Positions 16,304-23,548 of a stretch of DNA of 64,000 nt are shown here, piece by piece (the stretch's first letter is position 1; each line of letters starts with the position of its first letter). The stretch is from Xiheimicrobium sp033763395 (GTDB taxonomy: Bacteria; Myxococcota; Myxococcia; Myxococcales; Myxococcaceae). Location of the stretch: assembly GCA_033763395.1 (NCBI GenBank), contig JANRKQ010000129.1:76886-140885 (forward strand). Reading direction: 5' to 3'. The notes under the pieces were generated by a model, which was given only the letters and a program-made list of their open reading frames with translations, made no database searches and was not told the DNA's origin. Position numbers and translations under genes: made by a program.

Positions 16304-18802
16304 TCAGCAGATGATGACGACCTGCCGCTCCGGAATGGGGCCCTTGCCCAGCGTGCGCTTGCGTTCGGTGCCGTTCCACCGTCGGAACGCCTGAACGACG
16401 TCGGTGAAGTCGGTCTCAATCAACCGCTGCCGCGGCGGGACGTGTCCGCTGAAGGGGAACCACGCTCCGAGCGCCGCGAGCGTGGCACCGAGCTTTCGTT
16501 CGAGCTCCTCACCGCGCCTCCCGCCGAGCCCACTCACGAAGACCTTGAGGTCGAGGTCTGACGACGCGCCCGGCACCGGTCCGAACTCACGCACTCCTTC
16601 TCCCTGACGAACGCGCAGGTCGTTGCCGCGCAGTTGTCCTGGAGCCACGCGCGCGAGCGTCGCCCGGTCCATCACCCGCGAGCCGTGCGCGACGCACCCG
16701 ACCAGCTTCTTCCCGAGCAGTCGTCGCAGCGCGTCTCGCACGCCTTCGAGCAGCTCAGGCGTCAACCCGATGACGCGCTCGCGCCGGGCCCCGTCGAGGC
16801 TCGGCAGCTCGACGTGACCGAGCCTCGTCGCCAGTCGTCTCGCCCGCGGCGTGGAGTGCCGGCCCTCTGGCAGGTGTCGTGACGTCGAGATGCGCTGCTG
16901 CCAGGTCCTGAAGTCTCGTGGGGTGGAAGCGCCGTACAGGAGCGCGGCGAGGGCCTCTGGCTCGACGAAGGGACGCACCACCTGCGGCCAGCTCCGCGCG
17001 ACGGCCCCGGGGTCGCGCACGCTCCGGAGCGCCTCGACCCACCGCTCCGCGAGGCGAAGGTCTCTGGGCGAGAGGGGTTCGTCGACCACGAGCGCCACCT
17101 GCCATGGCGCGCGATGTCCCCGCTCCAGCGCTCGCACGACGAGGTCCGCCTTGCCGAGGAGGTCGAAGCGCGGCGCCGGCACCGACTGCTTCCAGTATCG
17201 GTACGTCGAGGTCCCGCTTCGCCGCAGCGCACGCAGGGCGATCGTCAGCTGTACGAAGCGGCGCCGTTCGCTGGCGCTGCCCCGCGTGGAGCCAAAGAAG
17301 GGCTCGAGGCCCTTCGCGAAGCCGTCGACGTACGCGCGATCGAAGCGTCGCAGCGCGGGCGCCAGGTTCGCCCCACGCACACCGCCCTCGTGCAGCACGC
17401 CAACGAGCATCGTCACCAGCCGGCGCCAGACGAGCCGGTGAAGCCGCACGGCGTAGGTGTTCTCGAGGAAGCGCCAGTCGGGCAGGTACTCCGAGAAGAA
17501 CCGCACCGTGGAGAAGTCGATGAGGTGCCCGTCGAGGCGCACGTTGCCCGGCGTGGGGTTGAACCCGTGGATCTGCATCGCGTCGGTGCGCCCGATGTCG
17601 TGGCCGAGGTTCGCGGCGAACTGCGCGACGAGTTGCTGCACGTGCGTCGGTCGTGAGTGGGTGAAGTCAGGGCCGACCAGGGTTCTTCCGACGTGGTCGA
17701 GCACCACCCGCAGCTGCTCCGGCCGATGGGTCCACGCGCGCAGGTGCCCGAGCCGCCAGTGGGTGGACGCGACCCGAATCGTCGCCGCGGCCGGCCAGCG
17801 CCGACCCGTGTTGTCCAGCGTGGTGTGGCCCGTGGAGAAGACCGCCAGCGCCTCGGGCACGTCGAAGCCGAGCCTCGCGAGCTCGTCTCCGGCCGTGACT
17901 TCCCACAGCGCGCGGGGGAACGAGACGAAGCCATCTTCGTGAAACTGGCGGCCCTTCCACGCGAGCGGAGTGGGCCCACAGCCCTTGAGCGACAGCTCGC
18001 GCCCGTTCAACGTGCCCAGCAGCACGGCGCGCCCGTCTCCCTTCGGGCCCCGGCGCCGGTCGAGCGCGATCATGTCGACGTACCGCGTGGCCGGGCGGGT
18101 GGACTCGGCCGGCGCCAGCGTCGACAGCCCTCCAAGGGACTCCAGCTGGCTCGTCGTCCACGACACGCCCAGCCGTGTCTCGAGCCCGACGTTGCGCCAC
18201 AGCAGCCGGACCTTCGGGTCCGTTCCGACCTTCGCGTCGACGTGAAAGCGCCCGCTGGGTGGAGGCACGAAGGCCCGCAGCACGGGGGTGGCGCGCTCCG
18301 GCACGTGCGCGGCCGCCCACTGGGTCGCGAGGCCCTCAGGCGTGTCGGCCGTGAGGACCGAGCGCGCCACACGCCGGCCCGCGTCGAGCAGGACCAGGCC
18401 CTTCGCGGTCTCGAGCAGGTTCGAGGGCGCGAGGTCGAATCGGAGCGGGAGTTCGTCTTCGAGCGCCCGCACCGCGCGCACCAGGCGAAGGACGGCCGCG
18501 AGCCTCGAGCCACGCAGCTGGGCCGGCAGCGGCTGTCCCTCGACGTACTCCCGCACCAGCGCTCGCCCGTCGCGACGCAGCGCGAGCACCTTCGGGGTCG
18601 ACACGCCGTGGCTCCGAAGGAGCGCCGACAGCTGCGCCTCTTCCCGCAGCCGCGCCCGCGCCTCGGGGCCAGGCAGCGCCACCTTCACCACGAACCGACC
18701 CGCGTGGAGCACCTGACCCGTCTGGCCGACGCCAAGGCTGGGCAGCGTGTCCCACCGAGGTGGAGTCAGGAGCGCCTGCATGCGAGCCACCCGTCGGCTC
18801 AT
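16304..18802 (-). CDS. Kinase-like / SelO-like / nucleotidyltransferase-like fusion protein
   Basis: 832 residues from the ATG at 18802, which overlaps the glycosyltransferase stop as ATGA. (1) Residues 20-145 are a small kinase-like region: VGQTGQ loop, Lys40 in VVKVAL, RFDLAPSNLL in the catalytic-loop position and LLDAGR for DFG. (2) Residues 190-540 resemble SelO/YdiU, the pseudokinase-fold protein AMPylase: DGRAVLLGTLNGRELSLKG, CGPTPLAWKG and RVASTHWRLGHLRAW parallel the family. TDAMQIHG stands where SelO has an N-T-D-N-M motif, so the second Asn is Ala here. (3) Residues 700-760 look like a polymerase-beta-type nucleotidyltransferase (AHGSR, then SSDLDLKVFV). The C-terminal 70 residues are unassigned. 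Substrate unknown; function inferred only from folds. Confidence 0.7.
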   Translation of the reverse strand: MSRRVARMQALLTPPRWDTLPSLGVGQTGQVLHAGRFVVKVALPGPEARARLREEAQLSALLRSHGVSTPKVLALRRDGRALVREYVEGQPLPAQLRGSRLAAVLRLVRAVRALEDELPLRFDLAPSNLLETAKGLVLLDAGRRVARSVLTADTPEGLATQWAAAHVPERATPVLRAFVPPPSGRFHVDAKVGTDPKVRLLWRNVGLETRLGVSWTTSQLESLGGLSTLAPAESTRPATRYVDMIALDRRRGPKGDGRAVLLGTLNGRELSLKGCGPTPLAWKGRQFHEDGFVSFPRALWEVTAGDELARLGFDVPEALAVFSTGHTTLDNTGRRWPAAATIRVASTHWRLGHLRAWTHRPEQLRVVLDHVGRTLVGPDFTHSRPTHVQQLVAQFAANLGHDIGRTDAMQIHGFNPTPGNVRLDGHLIDFSTVRFFSEYLPDWRFLENTYAVRLHRLVWRRLVTMLVGVLHEGGVRGANLAPALRRFDRAYVDGFAKGLEPFFGSTRGSASERRRFVQLTIALRALRRSGTSTYRYWKQSVPAPRFDLLGKADLVVRALERGHRAPWQVALVVDEPLSPRDLRLAERWVEALRSVRDPGAVARSWPQVVRPFVEPEALAALLYGASTPRDFRTWQQRISTSRHLPEGRHSTPRARRLATRLGHVELPSLDGARRERVIGLTPELLEGVRDALRRLLGKKLVGCVAHGSRVMDRATLARVAPGQLRGNDLRVRQGEGVREFGPVPGASSDLDLKVFVSGLGGRRGEELERKLGATLAALGAWFPFSGHVPPRQRLIETDFTDVVQAFRRWNGTERKRTLGKGPIPERQVVIIC

Positions 18803-19755
18803 GCGGTCGGCGTCGGCTGGCCCCACGTCCCTGGCGCCGAGAACATCGCGCGCGCGAACGTCTCGAGCGCCGTCGTCGAAGGCGCGGGCCCCAACACCGC
18901 CTCGCGGAGCGCCGAGACGAGCCGGTGCGCGGCCGGCGGCAGCGGCGTGTCACCACCCCGGGCGCACCACGCGCGCAGCGACGCGAAGGCGTTGGCCTCG
19001 AGGCCGAGCGACGGCCACTGCCGGGCGCACCACGCGGCCGCGATGGTGTCGTGCAGGGACCGCTGGAGCAGGCGGTGACGGCTCGAGATGCCTCCGCTCC
19101 ACACGCGGTAATGCACGAGCGGCTCGCTCAGGTTCGCGGCCCGCGTGACGTCCAGCGCGCGCGTCCACAACTCGTAGTCGCCGGCCAGCCGCATCGTGCC
19201 GTCGTACCGGAGCCCGAGCGCGCGCCGCCACATCACCGTCGAGTGCACGAAGGGCGGCGTCACCAGGCACCGCAGCCGGATCGCCAGGTCGCTCTCGGGC
19301 ACGGGCTGCGTCCCGAGCGTCCGTCCAGCCTCGTCGATGCGCACGCACGCCGCGCCGACGAGGCCGACCGCCGGGTTCGCGTCGAGGAAGGCGAGCTGCT
19401 TCTCGAGTCGCCCGGGCAGGCACACGTCGTCGGCGTCGAGCCGCGCGATGAAGGTGCCCGTCGCGGCCTCGAGCGCGCGGTTCGCTGACGCGTACGGGCC
19501 CAGGTTGTCGGGGTTCGTCAGCACCCGCAGCCGCGCGTCGTGGACATTCGACAGCACGGCCTGGGTCTCGTCGCGCGAGGCGTCGTCCACCACCAGGCAC
19601 TCGAGGTCGACCGGCTGGGCCAGCACGCTCTCGACGGCCGCCGCCAGGTACCGGGCCGAGTCGAACGTGGTGATGATCAGGCTGACCCGCGGCACGGCGA
19701 GCGGTGGTAGCGAACGCGGCGGCTCGGGGTCAATGGCGCCTCGCGTCGTCACCAT
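18799..19755 (-). CDS. Family 2 glycosyltransferase
   Basis: 318 residues from the ATG at 19755; a longer frame to 19800 would run over a palindrome and close to the SCP2 gene start, so the inner ATG is preferred. The GT2 fold is clear: VSLIITTFDSARYLAAAVES, LVVDDASRDET (sugar-nucleotide binding) and ARLDADDVCLPG, the DxD metal site. The segment DYELWTRA follows, as in many rhamnosyl/galactosyl GT2 enzymes. No membrane segments, so probably a cytoplasmic enzyme using a nucleotide sugar. It is the first gene of an operon with the SelO-like fusion protein. Acceptor unknown. Confidence 0.88.
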   Translation of the reverse strand: MVTTRGAIDPEPPRSLPPLAVPRVSLIITTFDSARYLAAAVESVLAQPVDLECLVVDDASRDETQAVLSNVHDARLRVLTNPDNLGPYASANRALEAATGTFIARLDADDVCLPGRLEKQLAFLDANPAVGLVGAACVRIDEAGRTLGTQPVPESDLAIRLRCLVTPPFVHSTVMWRRALGLRYDGTMRLAGDYELWTRALDVTRAANLSEPLVHYRVWSGGISSRHRLLQRSLHDTIAAAWCARQWPSLGLEANAFASLRAWCARGGDTPLPPAAHRLVSALREAVLGPAPSTTALETFARAMFSAPGTWGQPTPTA

Positions 19756-19769
19756 TCGGTGACACCGAA
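19755..19769. promoter_or_regulatory. Palindrome between the glycosyltransferase operon and the SCP2 gene
   Basis: TTCGGTG and CACCGAA are perfect arms around a single A, touching the glycosyltransferase ATG on its upstream side and 44 bases before the plus-strand gene at 19814. Its place in a short divergent region suggests an operator or a translational hairpin. Arms of seven bases occur by chance several times in a window of this GC content, so the call rests on position. Confidence 0.35.
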
Positions 19770-19813
19770 GGTGCTTGCATCGCCGTTGGCTCGCGATCAA
19801 CGGTGAGCGCCAG

Positions 19814-20185
19814 ATGAGCGAGGCCGCCGCCAGCCACGACGAAGAGCTCTCGGTCGAAGAGGCCTTCGGTCGGCTCTACGATGCCCTCAAGTCGCGCGGC
19901 GCCGAGTTCGCGAAGGTGGGCGGCGACGTCGCCTTCTACGTGAAGGACGCGAAGCCACCCTTCTGGCAGGTCTCGTCGCTCGCCGGCAACGTCGTGGTGA
20001 AGCCGGGCGCGCCGCCGTTTCCGGTGTGCACCATCGGGCTGTCGCCGCCGGTGCTGTCCTGGCTGGTCCAGGGCACCCTCGACGTGCAGAAGAACTTCAA
20101 GTACCGCCGCCTGGCCGTCGAAGGCGATCTCACTGCGCTCGCGTTGTTCGTGAAGTGTTTTGCCGTCGAAGACGAGTCGGCATGA
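19814..20185 (+). CDS. SCP2-like sterol/lipid-binding domain protein
   Basis: 123 residues from ATG 19814. The body matches the SCP-2 fold: FWQVSSLAGNVVVKPG, CTIGLSPPVLSWLVQGTLD and RRLAVEGDLTALALF, with the order of strands and helices that forms a hydrophobic tunnel for lipids or acyl-CoA. No signal peptide, so cytoplasmic. The gene stands alone between a divergent GT2 operon and an EF-hand protein gene; a hairpin follows its stop. The ligand is unknown. Confidence 0.7.
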   Translation: MSEAAASHDEELSVEEAFGRLYDALKSRGAEFAKVGGDVAFYVKDAKPPFWQVSSLAGNVVVKPGAPPFPVCTIGLSPPVLSWLVQGTLDVQKNFKYRRLAVEGDLTALALFVKCFAVEDESA

Positions 20186-20190
20186 AGCAC

Positions 20191-20209
20191 CCGCGGCATC
20201 TCGCCGCGG
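20191..20209 (+). terminator. Hairpin after the SCP2 gene
   Basis: CCGCGGC (20191-20197) and GCCGCGG (20203-20209) pair around ATCTC, six bases past the stop at 20185. There is no T-tract. It could end the SCP2 transcript or sit in the leader of the EF-hand gene 33 bases on. Confidence 0.35.
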
Positions 20210-20242
20210 CACACCACCAACTCCACCTCGGAGGGGAAATAC

Positions 20243-20671
20243 ATGGCGTCGATCAAGCTGGATACCGTGCGGTCGGGCGTGAAGCTGCTGTCGGGTCTGA
20301 TGAAGGCCGCGGACAACGCTGAGGACTACAACCTGCAGAAGGCGAACGGCGACAAGAAGGTCACCCCGTTCGAGCTGAAGGACTTCAAGGACAACTACGG
20401 CGACGGCGGCTCGATGGACAAGGCCATGTCGGCCGTCCACAAGTACGCGCAGGCGAAGTTCAAGGTGCGCGAGCCGTCGGCCGACCAGCTGAACAAGGCG
20501 CTGGGCGACGCGATGCGCTTCACCGCGCGCGCTGACATCGACAAGTCGAAGGACCTCTCGCCCACCGAGCGCAAGGCGCTGGCGAAGACGTGGGACTCGG
20601 TCGTCGAGTTCGCCAAGGAGTACAAGGGCACCAGCGTGCGCGACATCGTCTCGCCCCGCGGCGCGCCCTGA
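20243..20671 (+). CDS. Small EF-hand-like protein
   Basis: 142 residues with a strong ribosome site (GGAGGGG). The loop DIDKSKDLSPTE (98-109) has Asp, Asp, Ser, Asp and Glu at positions 1, 3, 5, 7 and 12 of a canonical EF-hand, with Leu at 8. A second, degenerate loop near 33-44 keeps Asn, Asp, Val, Thr and Glu at positions 3, 5, 8, 9 and 12 but has Lys at position 1. No signal peptide. Highly charged, otherwise helical. It may bind calcium with one good site. I recognise no closer family. Confidence 0.65.
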   Translation: MASIKLDTVRSGVKLLSGLMKAADNAEDYNLQKANGDKKVTPFELKDFKDNYGDGGSMDKAMSAVHKYAQAKFKVREPSADQLNKALGDAMRFTARADIDKSKDLSPTERKALAKTWDSVVEFAKEYKGTSVRDIVSPRGAP

Positions 20672-20804
20672 GCGTCGAGTCGTTTCCCTGTCGGCGCGGG
20701 GCTTCCTCGAGGCCTCGCGCCTGACGCCGACGGACGTTGACCAACGTCGTCGGCCACTGGGGCCGTGACGCCGGCTTCGCGGGTGGCGCACACTCGCGGC
20801 CCTC

Positions 20805-22715
20805 ATGCGCTCCTCCTTCCTCGCCGCCGCTGCGCTCACCGTGGCCTGTCAGGGTCCCACCCTTACGGTGCCTTCGACGCCGGGCTGCGAGAACCTCAAC
20901 GCCCAGCACTGCCTGCTGCCGTGGCCGTCCGACCGGTACCTCGTCGAAGACGGTTCGACGGTGACGGGGTTTCGCCTCTCGTACGAAGCGTCGGCGATGC
21001 CGCAGAACGCCCAGGGGCTGCGCATCAGCCCGCGGGTCTTCTCGAGGCTCGATGGCCACTCGCCGGCGGCGCGGCTCCTCACGAAGTTCACCCGCCCGGC
21101 CGATCTCGTCGCGTCGAGAGCGCCGCTGCAGGCCGACCCGGGCCGCTCGCTCGAGCGTGATTCGCCCACCGTCCTCATCGACCTCTCCACCGGCGCGCGC
21201 CTCGCCCACTGGGTCGAGCACGACCTGAAGGAGCCCACGCTCTTCTGGCTCCACCCGGCCGAGGTGCTCGAGCCGAACCGCGCGTACGGGGTGGCGATTC
21301 GGGGCCTCGTCGACGGCGAGGGCGTGTCGCTCCCCGCGGAGCCCGCGTTTCAGGCCCTGCGCGACGGCTTCCCCAGCGGCGTCGACGACCTCGAGCGGCG
21401 ACGGGGGGCGTTCCGCGAGCTCTTCGACGCGCTCGGAAAGGCGGGCGTGCGGGTGGGCGCGCTCCAGGCGGCGTGGCGGTTTCACACGGCCAGCACCGAG
21501 GCGATGCACGGCGACATGCTGGCGGTGCGCAACGAGGGGCTCGAGCGCCTCACCCCGAGGGGCCTGGGCTGCACCGTCACCAGCGTCGAGGACGACTTCG
21601 GCGCGGCCACCCAGGTGACGTCGTTCCGTCGCATCCGCGGCACGTACACGGTGCCCAGCTTCATGGACGCGGCGAGGCCTCCGGCGCGGCTGGTGCGCGA
21701 CGCCTCGGGCCGGCCCGCGTTCAAGGAGAACGTCGAGGTGCCGTTCACCATCATCGTGCCCAGGGCGGTGGCGGCACCGACCGGCCGGTCTGTGAGGCCA
21801 GCGCGCGTCATCGTCTACGGCCACGGCCTCATGGGCGACGGAGAGCGCACCATCTCGAACGACGGCTTTCGCGGCGTGGCCGAGGCGCTCGAGAGCATTC
21901 TCGTGGCGACCGACTGGGCCGGCATGAGCGTGCCCGACTCCGCTGCGGTGGCCGATGCCCTCAACGACGCGTCGAAGTTCACCTTCGTCGCCGAGCGGCT
22001 CCAGCAGGGCCTGCTCAACCAGCTCGCGCTCATTCGTTCGATGAAGGGCGCCTGCGCGAGCCTGCCGGAGCTGCGCGTGCAGGGCGTCGACCTGGTCGAC
22101 CCCGCGCGGGTCTTCTTCACCGGCGGCAGCCAGGGCGGCATCTTCGGCGCCACCGTCATGCGCCTGGGGCCCGACACCGACCGGGGCGTGGTGATGGTCA
22201 ACGGCGCAGCGTTTCCGTTCATGATCGAGCGCAGCATCGACTTCGCGCCCTTCCTGCCGTTGTTCGAAGCGGCCTACCCGGACCGGACGGAGCGCGCGCT
22301 CGCGCTCGCGATTCTGCAGGGCCCGTGGGATGCGACCGATCCCGCCACGTGGCTGCGCGCGCCGTCGGACTGGCCCTGGCCCCGGCGGCTGTTGAGCATC
22401 AGCGTGAAGAACGACGCGCAGGTGCCGAACCTCGCGACCGACCTGGTGACCCGCACCGCGCGGCTCCCGGTGCTCGCGGGCACGGCGCGGGTGCCGTGGG
22501 GCGCGACGCCGGCCGAGGGCAGCCCGTCAGACGGTGCGCTGGTGGTCGACATGGGCGACCGGCCGGTGCCCGAAGGCATCATCGCGCCGTCGGCGAACGA
22601 CCGCGGCCACTCGCGCGTGCTCGGCGCGGCCAGCGCGCAGGGGGCCATCGATCGGTTCTTGCGACCCGACGGCGTCATCGACGTGCGCTGCACCGGCGTG
22701 TGCGACCCGGACTGA
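20805..22715 (+). CDS. Secreted alpha/beta-hydrolase (esterase-like) lipoprotein
   Basis: 636 residues. The signal ends LTVAC (Cys15). The N-terminal third is a beta-rich region (CENLNAQHCLLPWPSDRYL, LRISPRVFSRLDG). The hydrolase core begins near VIVYGHGLMGDG, an oxyanion-hole type loop, and has the nucleophile elbow GGSQGG with Ser442. The candidate acid and His lie in the C-terminal half (ANDRGHSRV). The length exceeds a plain esterase because of the N-terminal extension. Probably a surface or periplasmic esterase; the substrate is unknown. Confidence 0.75.
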   Translation: MRSSFLAAAALTVACQGPTLTVPSTPGCENLNAQHCLLPWPSDRYLVEDGSTVTGFRLSYEASAMPQNAQGLRISPRVFSRLDGHSPAARLLTKFTRPADLVASRAPLQADPGRSLERDSPTVLIDLSTGARLAHWVEHDLKEPTLFWLHPAEVLEPNRAYGVAIRGLVDGEGVSLPAEPAFQALRDGFPSGVDDLERRRGAFRELFDALGKAGVRVGALQAAWRFHTASTEAMHGDMLAVRNEGLERLTPRGLGCTVTSVEDDFGAATQVTSFRRIRGTYTVPSFMDAARPPARLVRDASGRPAFKENVEVPFTIIVPRAVAAPTGRSVRPARVIVYGHGLMGDGERTISNDGFRGVAEALESILVATDWAGMSVPDSAAVADALNDASKFTFVAERLQQGLLNQLALIRSMKGACASLPELRVQGVDLVDPARVFFTGGSQGGIFGATVMRLGPDTDRGVVMVNGAAFPFMIERSIDFAPFLPLFEAAYPDRTERALALAILQGPWDATDPATWLRAPSDWPWPRRLLSISVKNDAQVPNLATDLVTRTARLPVLAGTARVPWGATPAEGSPSDGALVVDMGDRPVPEGIIAPSANDRGHSRVLGAASAQGAIDRFLRPDGVIDVRCTGVCDPD

Positions 22716-23065
22716 CTGGAACTTCCGAAGGGACGGGCGGGTCGACCCCGGCGCGCTCGAGGCCCTGCGCCGATCGCCTGAGCGCCGTGGCCGGCTCCCC
22801 GAGAAGCCGTTCCACTGCAGCGCGGGGCGAATCAAGACGTTCGACGCCCAAACGCGCGGGCCACCCCGTGTCCGCCCTGCTCGTCGTCGAGGTCGACGTG
22901 GTGGAGCGTCTCGAGCACAGGTGGGCTCGCGTCGTTCGGAGGCCGTGTCACCCGGTGGCCCGAGGCCGACGACGCCCCGGGGCGGGTCTCCTTCCGCAGC
23001 GCGGAGTGAATCGTCGGTGGCGGCGGTGGCCGGCGTTGGGGCGAGCTGCCGAAGGCCGGCTGGCC
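22716..23065. other. Gene-free stretch between convergent genes
   Basis: No frame here has a start, ribosome site and sensible protein. Near its right end, CGAAGGC (23050-23056) pairs with GCCTTCG (23069-23075) across the stop of the minus-strand gene, a weak terminator candidate. Nothing else seen. Confidence 0.5.
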
Positions 23066-23464
23066 TCAGCCTTCGTCGCCGGGATCGGTCCGGTCGGGAT
23101 CGTGCTCGGGCGCGACCTCGTCGTCGGGGTAGATCTCATCGTCGACGTCCCAGTCCGGCAGGTTCGCTTCGGCTTCCTTCATCTTCTGCTTCGCGAAGGT
23201 GTCGGCCATCGCCGGCTTCTGCTTCGTCAGCACCGGCCCGGCGATGGCCGCGGTGGCCTGGCGCTCCCGGTACCGAATCTCGTCGCGCACGGCCTCGGGG
23301 TTCGGCGGCAGCGCCGGGTTCACCTTCAGCACGGGGAAGTTGCCGGTGTTCGGTGCCGCGATGACCGACGACACCTTGCTGCGCAGGCGAGACCCCTTGC
23401 CCGTCGACATCTCGTCGCGGGTGAAGACGGGGCGCTTCGCCGGAGGACCTTTCTTCGCTGCCAT
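23066..23464 (-). CDS. Small charged protein of unknown function
   Basis: 132 residues from ATG 23464 (a second ATG at 23479 gives five more residues). The protein starts with a Lys/Pro-rich segment (MAAKKGPPAKRPV), is helical in the middle (EAVRDEIRYRERQATAAI), and ends in a run of acidic residues (DWDVDDEIYPDDEVAPEHDPD). There is no signal peptide or membrane segment. The basic head and acidic tail suggest a nucleic-acid- or protein-binding adaptor, but the family is unknown to me. Confidence 0.55.
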   Translation of the reverse strand: MAAKKGPPAKRPVFTRDEMSTGKGSRLRSKVSSVIAAPNTGNFPVLKVNPALPPNPEAVRDEIRYRERQATAAIAGPVLTKQKPAMADTFAKQKMKEAEANLPDWDVDDEIYPDDEVAPEHDPDRTDPGDEG

Positions 23465-23548
23465 GTGGGCCGAAAGCATAGCGCCGAGTCTCCTGCCTCA
23501 CAGGCCTTGTCGGTTTGAGCTGCACCTACATGTCGCCCGGGAGGGTCC

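Noticed and set aside
21473..23518. A 681-codon plus-strand frame overlapping the esterase lipoprotein
   Set aside because: Low-complexity Arg/Gly/Ala translation in another frame of a well-supported gene; no start context.
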